From Pseudarthrobacter equi (GTDB lineage Bacteria > Actinomycetota > Actinomycetes > Actinomycetales > Micrococcaceae), in assembly GCF_900105535.1 (NCBI RefSeq), contig NZ_LT629779.1:3906001-3970000 (forward strand): DNA of 64,000 nt. The letters are read 5' to 3'. Position numbers and translations under genes: made by a program. This document shows, piece after piece, positions 16,861 through 24,636 of this stretch; position 1 is the first letter of the stretch; each line of letters starts with the position of its first letter. The notes under the pieces are model-generated. The model saw nothing but the letters and a program-made list of their open reading frames with translations. It made no database searches and was not told the origin of the DNA.

Positions 16861-17802
16861 TCAGGCGAAGGTCTTGCCCGTGATCTTCTCGTACGCCTCG
16901 ACGTAACGGCTGCGGGTGCGCTCCACCACTTCAGCCGGAAGTGCGGGCGGCGGCGTATCCGAGGCCCGGTCCCAGCCGGATTCGGCGGACGTCAGCCAGT
17001 CCCGGACATACTGCTTGTCGTAGGACGGCTGGGCCTGCCCCGGCTGGTAGGTGCCGGCGTCCCAGAACCGTGAGGAGTCCGGCGTCAGGACCTCGTCACC
17101 CAGCGTGATGGAACCGGAGACGGCGTCATAGCCGAATTCCACCTTGGTGTCGGCCAGGATGATGCCACGCTCGCGGGCAATCTTTTCCGCGGTGGTGTAG
17201 ATCTTCAGCGTCAGTTCGCTCAGGCGGGCCGCAATGTCATCCCCCACCAGCGCCACGACGGCGTCGTAGGTGATGTTTTCGTCGTGCTCGCCAACAGCTG
17301 CCTTTGCCGACGGAGTGAAGATGGCATGCTCCAGCCGGGAACCGTCCACCAGGCCGTCCGGCAGCGGGATGTTGCAGACGGTGCCGGACGCCCGGTATTC
17401 GAGCAGCCCGGATCCGGTGAGGTAGCCGCGGGCGATGCACTCCACCGGGAACATGTCCAGCTTCTTGCAGATCATGGCACGGCCCTCGACTTCGGCGGGG
17501 ACCCCTTCTTCGACGGTGGAGCCCAGGACGTGGTGCTCCACGCCCAGCTGGTCGAACCACCACAGGCTCAGCTGGGTGAGGATGCGGCCCTTGTCCGGGA
17601 TCTCGCTGGAGAGCACATGGTCGTAGGCGCTGATCCGGTCGCTGGCCACCACCAGCACACAGTCCTGGCCCACGCGCTCCTTGACGGACTCGTCGGCGGG
17701 CTCATACAGGTCGCGGACCTTGCCGGAATAGACGTGGGTCCAGCCCGGCAGGTCCAGGGTGCCGGCGCTGCTGAAGCCGCGGGATGCGGGAGTTTCGCTC
17801 AT
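16861..17802 (-). CDS. purC: Phosphoribosylaminoimidazole-succinocarboxamide synthase
   Basis: Joins aspartate to CAIR with ATP to give SAICAR in de novo purine synthesis. The protein is 313 aa, within the usual range. Motifs include VYSGKVRDLYE near the N-terminus (ATP site), FPVECIARGYLTGSGLLEY, and DTKVEFGYD. The ATG at 17802 lies 1 base after the stop of purD, so the two are one operon in the order purD-purC, with likely translational coupling. No feature is missing. Confidence 0.97.
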   Translation of the reverse strand: MSETPASRGFSSAGTLDLPGWTHVYSGKVRDLYEPADESVKERVGQDCVLVVASDRISAYDHVLSSEIPDKGRILTQLSLWWFDQLGVEHHVLGSTVEEGVPAEVEGRAMICKKLDMFPVECIARGYLTGSGLLEYRASGTVCNIPLPDGLVDGSRLEHAIFTPSAKAAVGEHDENITYDAVVALVGDDIAARLSELTLKIYTTAEKIARERGIILADTKVEFGYDAVSGSITLGDEVLTPDSSRFWDAGTYQPGQAQPSYDKQYVRDWLTSAESGWDRASDTPPPALPAEVVERTRSRYVEAYEKITGKTFA

Positions 17803-17803
17803 G

Positions 17804-19120
17804 CTAGGCCTTCGCTTTCGTGATGGGCAGCGCACCCGTGGCGGCGTACGGCACCTTGATTTCGCCACGGGCGGCCTTGCGGCCGATGTCGCTGCGGAAC
17901 TGTCCGCCGTCCAGCTGGACCAGTTCCACGCCGTCGTAGGCGCGTTCGCGCGCCTCCACCAGGTCGCTGCCCAGGGCGACCACCGCCAGGACGCGGCCGC
18001 CGGCGGAAACTACCTTGCCGTCGTCGTCCAATGCCGTTCCCGCATGGATGACGTGTACGCCGTCCAGCGTCTCGGCCTTCTTGAGGCCGCGGATCCGGTC
18101 CCCGGTGCGCGGAGTGTCCGGGTAGTTTTCGGACGCGACCACGACGGCGACGGCGGTGTCCTTGGACCAGCGCAGCTCTTCGGCGGTCTCCAGTTCGCCC
18201 TTGGCGGCGGAGAGGAGCAGGGAGCCCAGCGGCGTCTTGAGCCGTGCCAGGACGGCCTGGGTCTCGGGGTCGCCGAAGCGGACGTTGAATTCGATGACCC
18301 GCGTGCCGCGGGAGGTCAGGGCCAGGCCAACGAACAGGACGCCCACAAAAGGCGTGCCGCGGCGGGCCATTTCGTTGACGGTGGGCTGGGCCACCCGGTC
18401 GATGACTTCCTGGACGAGGCCTTCGGGGGCCCACTCAAGCGGGGTGTAGGCGCCCATGCCCCCGGTGTTGGGGCCTTCGTCATTGTCGAAGATGCGCTTG
18501 AAGTCCTGGGCGGGCGAAAGTGCCACGGTGTTGTGCCCGTCGCAGAGGACGAAGAGCGATACCTCGGGGCCGTCGAGGAATTCCTCGATCACCACCGACC
18601 CGCCGGCGTCGAAGCAGGACTGGGCGTGGGCCAGGGCTTCCTCGCGGTTGCGTGTGACCACCACGCCCTTGCCGGCGGCGAGGCCGTCGTCCTTGACCAC
18701 GTAGGGGGCACCGAAGGTGTCCAGTGCGGACGCGGCCTCTTCGGCGTTGGTGGCCACCAGGGCCATGGCCGTGGGCACACCTGCCTCGGCCATGATCTCC
18801 TTGGCGAACGCCTTGGACGCTTCCAGCTGCGCGGCGGCCTTACTGGGGCCGAACACGGGAATGCCCGCCTCACGGACAGCATCGGACACGCCTGCGGCCA
18901 GCGGCGCTTCGGGTCCCACCACCACGAGGTCGACGGCCAGCTTGGTGGCCAGCCTCGCGACGGCGTCCGGATCGTTGCCGTTGATCTTGTACGTGGGGAC
19001 CAGCTTGCTGATGCCGGCGTTACCGGGCGCTGCGTGGACCTCGGACACGTTGGGGTCGGCGAGCAGGGAGCGGACAATGGCGTGTTCGCGGCCTCCGGGG
19101 CCGATGACGAGTACCTTCAC
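17804..19120 (-). CDS. purD: Phosphoribosylamine-glycine ligase
   Basis: Forms GAR from phosphoribosylamine, glycine and ATP, the second step of purine synthesis. About 438 aa with an N-terminal GPGGREHAI motif, an ATP-grasp core (VKDDGLAAGKGVVV, FNVRFGDPETQ) and the usual C-terminal domain. I start it at the GTG of 19120 (MKVLVIGPGG), preceded by TTGGAGA; a TTG three codons upstream (19129) is the longer alternative. It is transcribed ahead of purC. Confidence 0.96.
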   Translation of the reverse strand: MKVLVIGPGGREHAIVRSLLADPNVSEVHAAPGNAGISKLVPTYKINGNDPDAVARLATKLAVDLVVVGPEAPLAAGVSDAVREAGIPVFGPSKAAAQLEASKAFAKEIMAEAGVPTAMALVATNAEEAASALDTFGAPYVVKDDGLAAGKGVVVTRNREEALAHAQSCFDAGGSVVIEEFLDGPEVSLFVLCDGHNTVALSPAQDFKRIFDNDEGPNTGGMGAYTPLEWAPEGLVQEVIDRVAQPTVNEMARRGTPFVGVLFVGLALTSRGTRVIEFNVRFGDPETQAVLARLKTPLGSLLLSAAKGELETAEELRWSKDTAVAVVVASENYPDTPRTGDRIRGLKKAETLDGVHVIHAGTALDDDGKVVSAGGRVLAVVALGSDLVEARERAYDGVELVQLDGGQFRSDIGRKAARGEIKVPYAATGALPITKAKA

Positions 19121-19216
19121 AGTCTCCAAGGGTACTTTGTGGACCCTGCCCGCTCCTAAGCTGTGTCCTTGCCGCCCGCTGCCATCCGCAGGCCTGTCCC
19201 GCTCCGAACACCTGCC

Positions 19217-20803
19217 ATGACAACGCTACGGAACCGCCTCACTGGACCCGCTCCCCTGGCTGCGCTGGCAGGTGTGGTGGCTGCCGCCGTCGTACTGGCC
19301 GTGGCGGAGCTGCTCGGCGCCTTCTTCACCGCCCGCGCCACACCGCTCTTTGCACTGGGCTCCACGTTCATCGATTTCACCCCGGGGTGGCTGAAGGACT
19401 TCGCCATCGCCACGTTCGGCACCAATGACAAGGCGGCCCTGTTCGTCGGCATGGGCCTGACCATCACCGTCCTGGCCTGCGTCCTGGGTGTCGTGGCATA
19501 CCGGAAGTGGGCGTTGGGCGTCCTGGGCGTCCTGTTCATGGGCGCCGTGATCGTAGCGTGCGTGGTGACGCGGGCGGGTGTTTCGGCCGCTGATGCCATC
19601 CCCGCGGTCCTCGGGACCCTCGCGGGTGTGGCCGTGCTCCGTTTCCTGGTGAACCGGGTGCAGGCCCTGAAGGCCTGGCCCGAGGCGCCTGCAGACCTGG
19701 CGGACGACGCCGATGCACGGGTTGGGAGCGCAGGCAGCAGCCGCCGGAGGTTCTTCGCCGCGGCCGGAATCACCGCTGTTGCGGCCGGCGTCGCGGCCAC
19801 GGGCGGCCGGCTGCTCGGCGCCGCACGCAGCAACATCGCCAAGGCACGGGACGCGCTCCAGCTCCCCGCGCCAGCCACGGCTGCCCCTGCCATTCCCGCC
19901 GGCGTCCAGTCCCCCGTGGACGGTGCGCCGCCGTGGGTGACCCCCAACAACGACTTCTACCGCATCGACACTGCCCTGAGCGTTCCCGAGATCAATGCCG
20001 ACGACTGGGAACTGCGGGTCCATGGCCTGGTGGAGGAAGAGGTGCGCCTGACGTTCCAGGACCTGCTCGACGCCGACCTGATCGAATCGCATGTAACCCT
20101 CACCTGCGTCTCGAACCCGGTGGGCGGAAACCTGGCGGGCAACGCGAAGTGGCTGGGACTGCCGCTCCGGGAGGTGCTGAAGCGGGCCAAGCCCAAGGAC
20201 GGCGCTGACATGGTCCTCTCCACCTCCATCGACGGCTTCAGTGCGTCCACGCCCCTGGAAGTACTGCAGGACGGCCGGGACGCCATGCTGGCCATCGGCA
20301 TGAACGGCGAGCCGCTGCCCCTGGAGCACGGCTACCCGGTGCGGATGGTGGTGCCGGGCCTGTACGGGTTCGTCTCCGCCACCAAGTGGGTGGTGGACCT
20401 GGAAGTCACCCGGTTCGCGGACAGCAAGGCGTACTGGACCGAACGCGGCTGGTCCGAACGCGGGCCCATCAAGACCATGGCACGGGTTGACGTGCCCAAG
20501 TCCTTCGCCAAGGTCCCCGCCGGAAAGGTTGCCGTGGGCGGGACTGCCTGGGCCCAGACCCGGGGCATTACCAAAGTGGAAATCCAGATCGACAACGCGG
20601 ACTGGGTGGAGGCCACACTGTCCACCGAAGCATCGCTGGTGACCTGGCGGCAGTGGTCCTACGAATGGGACGCCACGAAGGGCCCCCACTACATCAAGGT
20701 CCGCGCCACGGACGGCACAGGCGAGGTGCAGACCGAGCAGCGCGCGGACCCCGTCCCTGACGGCGCCTCGGGCTGGCAGTCCGTAATGGTCACGGTGGAG
20801 TGA
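19217..20803 (+). CDS. Membrane-anchored molybdopterin oxidoreductase (sulfite oxidase family)
   Basis: A 528-aa protein. The N-terminal 150 residues hold four membrane segments. They are followed by a Tat-like motif S175-R-R-R-F-F180 and a hydrophobic stretch (AAAGITAVAAGVAATGG), then the sulfite-oxidase-type Moco domain with the ligand C297 in LTCVSNPVGG, and a C-terminal Mo-co dimerisation domain. The fold predicts an extracytoplasmic oxidoreductase of the YedY/sulfite oxidase type; substrate unknown. The ATG at 19217 was chosen over a GTG at 19163 as the more conventional start; neither has a strong ribosome site. The internal twin-arginine motif is unusual in position and worth noting. 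Confidence 0.9.
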   Translation: MTTLRNRLTGPAPLAALAGVVAAAVVLAVAELLGAFFTARATPLFALGSTFIDFTPGWLKDFAIATFGTNDKAALFVGMGLTITVLACVLGVVAYRKWALGVLGVLFMGAVIVACVVTRAGVSAADAIPAVLGTLAGVAVLRFLVNRVQALKAWPEAPADLADDADARVGSAGSSRRRFFAAAGITAVAAGVAATGGRLLGAARSNIAKARDALQLPAPATAAPAIPAGVQSPVDGAPPWVTPNNDFYRIDTALSVPEINADDWELRVHGLVEEEVRLTFQDLLDADLIESHVTLTCVSNPVGGNLAGNAKWLGLPLREVLKRAKPKDGADMVLSTSIDGFSASTPLEVLQDGRDAMLAIGMNGEPLPLEHGYPVRMVVPGLYGFVSATKWVVDLEVTRFADSKAYWTERGWSERGPIKTMARVDVPKSFAKVPAGKVAVGGTAWAQTRGITKVEIQIDNADWVEATLSTEASLVTWRQWSYEWDATKGPHYIKVRATDGTGEVQTEQRADPVPDGASGWQSVMVTVE

Positions 20804-20850
20804 CGCCGCGTCGGCCGGTCCGGCCCGGGGGTTCCCCCTAGACTGGCAGC

Positions 20851-21867
20851 ATGCCGCACAATCCCCACGCCACCTTTACCGTGGACTCCGCCGTCGAACT
20901 GGCCGTAATCGAGCGCAGCGGCTTCGTGGAGTCCCGGCACATCGGCTCGGCAGTCCTTCTTTCCGCTGACGGATCCGTGGTGACGGAGCTGGGCGACATC
21001 AACACCCCCATCTACGCGCGGTCTGCCCTCAAGCCGTTCCAGGCCCTGGCCTCCATGCAGTCCGGCGTCCCGCTGCGGGGAGCCCAGGTGGCCGTTGCCT
21101 GCGGCAGCCACACGGGCTCACTGGACCATATGGACGTGGTGGCGGGAATGCTGAAGGCCGCCGGGGTGCGGGAGGACCAGCTGCAGTGCCCCGAAGCATG
21201 GCCGCAGGACGAAACGGCGCGCAACTGGCTGGTCCGCTCCGAGAAGGGCAAATCCCGGCTCGCCTTCAACTGTTCCGGCAAGCACGCCGCGTTCCTCTGG
21301 GCCTGCACCGAAAACGGCTGGGACACGCACAGCTACCTTGAGCCGAACCACCCGCTGCAGCAGCGCGTGCGGAGCGTCATCGAGGAATACACCGGCGAGA
21401 AGATCGCGCATCTGGGCATCGACGGCTGCGGCGCACCGGTGGCGGCCCTGTCCCTGAAGGGACTGGCGCGGGGGTATTCCCTCCTGGCCAAGGCCCCCGG
21501 CGACCAAAGCTCCAACGCCCGCGCCGCCACCATTGCCACGTCCATGCTCGATTACCCGTGGGCGGTGCAGGGCCGGGGCGAGGCCAACACCCTGGTGATG
21601 GATGAGCTGGAGGTCATTGCCAAGATCGGCGCCGAGGGCGTGCTCGCCATGGCCACCCCGCAGGGTGTCTCGGTGGCCGTCAAGATCCTCGACGGGAACC
21701 TTCGTGCCACCTCCCTGGTGGCGCTGACGCTGCTGGCCGCTGCAGGCGCCGTGGAAATCCCGGGTGTGGCCAGCGTCCTCGAAAAGGTGGTGGACCCCGT
21801 GCTGGGCGGCGGCCGTCCCGTGGGCAGGATCCGCCTGGGCCCCGCGGTTTCCGCTCTCCTGGACTGA
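20851..21867 (+). CDS. L-asparaginase, Rhizobium etli (ReAV/AnsA II) type
   Basis: Hydrolyses L-asparagine to aspartate and ammonia; 338 aa, PF06089-like. The residues of this class are visible: S58-x-x-K61 (SALKPFQ), C141-S-G-K144-H (NCSGKH) and C193 (DGCGAP), matching in order and spacing the Ser/Lys pair and the Cys/Lys/Cys metal site described for ReAV. No signal peptide is seen, so it should be cytosolic. It is followed 60 bp later by the SCP-like gene on the same strand. Confidence 0.92.
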   Translation: MPHNPHATFTVDSAVELAVIERSGFVESRHIGSAVLLSADGSVVTELGDINTPIYARSALKPFQALASMQSGVPLRGAQVAVACGSHTGSLDHMDVVAGMLKAAGVREDQLQCPEAWPQDETARNWLVRSEKGKSRLAFNCSGKHAAFLWACTENGWDTHSYLEPNHPLQQRVRSVIEEYTGEKIAHLGIDGCGAPVAALSLKGLARGYSLLAKAPGDQSSNARAATIATSMLDYPWAVQGRGEANTLVMDELEVIAKIGAEGVLAMATPQGVSVAVKILDGNLRATSLVALTLLAAAGAVEIPGVASVLEKVVDPVLGGGRPVGRIRLGPAVSALLD

Positions 21868-21927
21868 CCGACGCCGCGCTGACCGACCCGCATTGATCGA
21901 ACCGCCACCGGAACTAAGGATGGAACC

Positions 21928-22305
21928 ATGGCAACCGCCCGCCGCCGCGTCGACGTGAAGGAAGGCAAAGCGGCCCTGGACGCGTGGCTGGAAGCGGCCC
22001 GGTCGCCGTCGGACGCTCCCCTCCCGCGGACCGTCCTGGCCACTGCCGTGCGCTACACCCTGGAGGAAGTCACCGCCCGCGCGCCGGGCAACTCCGTGGA
22101 GGTCCGGGTGCCGCCCTTCGGCGTCAGCCAATGCGTGGAAGGGCCGCGGCACACCCGCGGCACACCGCCGAACGTCATAGAGTGCGACGCCGCCACCTGG
22201 CTTGCGATGGCCACCGGCGGGCTTGCCTGGGCGGACGCTGTCGGGGCTGGCAAGGTGGCCGCGTCAGGTCTCCGCGCAGACCTGTCGGGCCTCCTGCCGC
22301 TCTAG
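21928..22305 (+). CDS. Sterol carrier family protein
   Basis: A 125-aa protein that matches the actinobacterial sterol carrier-like family in the shape of its C-terminal half (VEVRVPPFGVSQC, then the H-TRGTPPNVIECDAATWLAMATG signature). In mycobacteria a similar protein has an SCP fold without the sterol tunnel; its function is not settled. It is tandem with the asparaginase and overlaps the convergent Pr6Pr gene by 4 bp. Confidence 0.82.
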   Translation: MATARRRVDVKEGKAALDAWLEAARSPSDAPLPRTVLATAVRYTLEEVTARAPGNSVEVRVPPFGVSQCVEGPRHTRGTPPNVIECDAATWLAMATGGLAWADAVGAGKVAASGLRADLSGLLPL

Positions 22306-22958
22306 GGCTGCGCCTGCTGTTCCACTGGGACACTCGCGGGATGCGGCACCGAATTCTGCAACCGGGTGGACAGCGCGGCCACGGCCGCGAAGGCAAAGGC
22401 TCCGACGGCAATCAGCAGGGACATCACCGCAACAGTGCCGTAGCCGGAACTCCGCGGATCCAGGAACGGGTAGGAATACCAGCCCACCAACGGGCCGCGG
22501 AGCAGGCTGTAGACGAGGTACAGCAGCGGAAACGCCAGCCACACCAGGGAGGTCCGGACAGGGATCCGTTCCCTGGGCAGGTCCACCAGCCAGTCGATCA
22601 CCATCACGGTGGGCACGGTGTAGTGCAGGACCACGTTGACCCACGGGATGGGGGTGTTGACGTCGATGTCGCTCAACAGGAGGCTGTAGGTGATGCCGGT
22701 GATGGTCATGTACACGGTGGCGGCACCGCGGAGGAGCTCCAGCCAGCGCGGGCTGGCGCCCTGCCAGGCGTACCAGCCGGCGATGCCCAGGGTCACGAAG
22801 GCGATGATGTTGGACTCGATGGTGAAGTAGCTGAAGTAGTTTCCGGCACTGGCTCCCGGAACGTTCTGCACCAGGTGCAGGAACTGGAAGAGCACCGCCA
22901 CGAACCCCAGCAATGCGAACCAGAATCGGAAAAGAGCAAGCCCCCTGTTTGCGGTCAT
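22302..22958 (-). CDS. Pr6Pr family membrane protein
   Basis: A 218-aa integral membrane protein with six to seven hydrophobic segments. The pattern FSYFTIESNI near residue 43 and the following Y-LLL, H-VP-VD segments fit the Pr6Pr/FAR-17a/AIG1-like family of six-helix proteins, whose actinobacterial members have unknown function. The last 20 residues are polar. The final codon overlaps the convergent SCP-like gene. No enzymatic role is assigned. Confidence 0.8.
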   Translation of the reverse strand: MTANRGLALFRFWFALLGFVAVLFQFLHLVQNVPGASAGNYFSYFTIESNIIAFVTLGIAGWYAWQGASPRWLELLRGAATVYMTITGITYSLLLSDIDVNTPIPWVNVVLHYTVPTVMVIDWLVDLPRERIPVRTSLVWLAFPLLYLVYSLLRGPLVGWYSYPFLDPRSSGYGTVAVMSLLIAVGAFAFAAVAALSTRLQNSVPHPASVPVEQQAQP

Positions 22959-22992
22959 GTGCTGAGCATAGCCGCGGGGAGGCCCGGGCCGG

Positions 22993-23754
22993 TCAGCCGC
23001 GGCCGATGAAGGGCATGCCCGCGGCCGTCACCACCACGGAGCCGACGCTGGCCGACGCCGGCATGTTGGCCATCATCAGTACCGCACGGGCCGCGTCCGC
23101 CACCGGAAAGGTCGGTTCCACCCGGCGGGTTCCGTCGGCCTGCAGCGCACCGGAGCCCACGCCGATGGTGTCCATAATCTCCGTGCTGGTGTTGCCGATA
23201 TCGATCTGCCCGCAGGTGATCCCGAACCCGCGTCCGTCCAGTTCGATGCTCTTGGTCAGGCCCGTCATGGCGTGTTTGGTCACCGTGTAGGCGACGGTCC
23301 GCGGCCGGGGCGAGTGGGCCGCGATGGACCCGTTGTTGATGATCCGGCCGCCCTGAGGTTCCTGGGCCTTCATGGCACGCACCGCGGCCGCCGCGCACAG
23401 CATGGACCCTGTCAGGTTTACGGCCACGGTGGCGTTCCAGTCGTCCACGCTGATCTCGTCCACGCTCGCGGCGGGGCCAAACACGCCGGCGTTGTTGAAC
23501 AGGACGTCCACGCGGCCCCACCGTTGCAGGGCGGCGGCGAAGAGGCGTTCGACGTCGTCCGGCCGGGAGACGTCACACGCCACCACGAACGCGCCGGGAT
23601 GGTCTGCCGCGGTTTCCTTGAGCGGAGTTTCCCGCCGGCCGGCAAGGACCACCCGGTACCCGTCGGCCAGCATCTGGCGTGCCACCTCCCGCCCGATGCC
23701 GGAGCCGGCGCCGGTGACGACGGCCACCCGCCCTTCGGAGTGGGACATGCTCAC
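22993..23754 (-). CDS. SDR family oxidoreductase
   Basis: A 253-aa short-chain dehydrogenase of the classical type. The NAD(P) site is TGAGSGIG, NNAG is present, and the catalytic triad is S (NNGSIAAHS), Y and K (AYTVTKHA). An aspartate (ACDVSRPDD) and the R-R after the second strand (LAGRRE) favour NADP. The frame starts at GTG 23754 with AGGAG 5 bases upstream; an ATG two codons in (23748) is the alternative. It lies after the racemase-like gene, separated by a short tandem repeat, and may share its transcript. The substrate is unknown. Confidence 0.9.
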   Translation of the reverse strand: MSMSHSEGRVAVVTGAGSGIGREVARQMLADGYRVVLAGRRETPLKETAADHPGAFVVACDVSRPDDVERLFAAALQRWGRVDVLFNNAGVFGPAASVDEISVDDWNATVAVNLTGSMLCAAAAVRAMKAQEPQGGRIINNGSIAAHSPRPRTVAYTVTKHAMTGLTKSIELDGRGFGITCGQIDIGNTSTEIMDTIGVGSGALQADGTRRVEPTFPVADAARAVLMMANMPASASVGSVVVTAAGMPFIGRG

Positions 23755-23772
23755 GTGTGCTCCTCGTTCTAC

Positions 23773-23817
23773 GGCTGGTTGTTCTGCGGCTGGTTGTTCT
23801 GCAGCTGGTTGTCCTGC
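23773..23817. repeat. Three tandem 15-bp repeats between the SDR and racemase-like genes
   Basis: Units GGCTGGTTGTTCTGC at 23773 and 23788 and AGCTGGTTGTCCTGC at 23803 are followed by a decayed unit up to about 23832. They fill most of the 72-bp gap between the two minus-strand genes. Such repeats could change spacing by slippage. Confidence 0.85.
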
Positions 23818-23826
23818 AGCCGGGTC

Positions 23827-24585
23827 CTACGGCCGTGTGTTCTGCAGCTGTGCTGCCGTTCCGGCGCTGTTCAGCGGCCAGCCTATGACGGTCTTGGGCC
23901 GGGGCGCAGCGTAGGTCCGGATCTTGGAGGTGGACAGCCGCATCCGCACCAGCGACTCCGCGATGGTGACGGCCGAGGCCACGCCGTCCACCACGGGAAC
24001 CCCTGCGCGCTGCCGGATCTGCTCATCCAGGCCGGCCATCCCGCCGCAGCCCAGGACAATCACCTCAGCTTTGTCCTGGGTGACGGCCCGCATGGCCTCG
24101 CCGACGATCGCCTCCACGGCCCGCTCCGGCTCTTCCTCAAGTTCCAGTACCGCCATGCCGCTCGCCCGGACCGAGGCGCAACGGGCGTCCAGGCCGGCGA
24201 GCTTGAGCCGGTCCTCGATGAGCGGTACGGCGCGGTCCAGGGTGGTCACCACGGAGTACTTGTGGCCCAGGAACATGGCGGTGCTGGCCGCGGCCTCCGT
24301 TATGTCCACCACCGGGACGTCCAGGAGTTCCTGCAGCCCTTCCCGGCCGTGCTCGCCGTAGCCGGCCTGGACCACCGCATCGAACGGCTCCGGGTAGGAC
24401 GTCACCGCGTCCATAACGGCGATGGCCGCCAGGTAGCTTTCGAAGTTTCCCTCACAGGAGTCGGCGCCGAAGCGGGGCGTGATGCCCACGATCTCCGTGC
24501 CCGGCGCGGCAACCGCACGGGCAGAGGCGGCGATGGATTCGGTCATGGACTCGGTGGTGTTGACGTTGGCAACGAGGATGCGCAT
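23827..24585 (-). CDS. Asp/Glu/hydantoin racemase family protein lacking the first catalytic cysteine
   Basis: A 252-aa protein of the hydantoin/allantoin racemase branch: MRILVANVNTTESMT at the start and VLGCGGMAGL with C180 in the second half. Hydantoin racemases use a Cys pair (76 and 181 in HyuE). Here the first position reads A-G75-Y-G-E instead of A-C-F-G-D, so only C180 remains. Single-cysteine members of the superfamily, such as arylmalonate decarboxylase (Gly74/Cys188), do not racemise by the two-base route. The gene sits next to an NCS1 transporter, so the substrate may be a hydantoin, allantoin or related ureide. Family membership is firm; the reaction is open. Confidence 0.85.
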   Translation of the reverse strand: MRILVANVNTTESMTESIAASARAVAAPGTEIVGITPRFGADSCEGNFESYLAAIAVMDAVTSYPEPFDAVVQAGYGEHGREGLQELLDVPVVDITEAAASTAMFLGHKYSVVTTLDRAVPLIEDRLKLAGLDARCASVRASGMAVLELEEEPERAVEAIVGEAMRAVTQDKAEVIVLGCGGMAGLDEQIRQRAGVPVVDGVASAVTIAESLVRMRLSTSKIRTYAAPRPKTVIGWPLNSAGTAAQLQNTRP

Positions 24586-24636
24586 GGTGTTTCCTTTGCG
24601 GGGCTGCGGCGGTGGGCGCCGGTGGGTGGACCCTGG

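Noticed and set aside
16861..19120. A purine-synthesis operon linked to the purine-catabolism genes
   Set aside because: purD-purC lie more than 4 kb from the first catabolic gene with unrelated genes between; there is no shared promoter motif.
17759..19159. A 466-codon plus-strand open frame opposite purD
   Set aside because: purD on the minus strand is complete with all motifs; the other frame has no domain.
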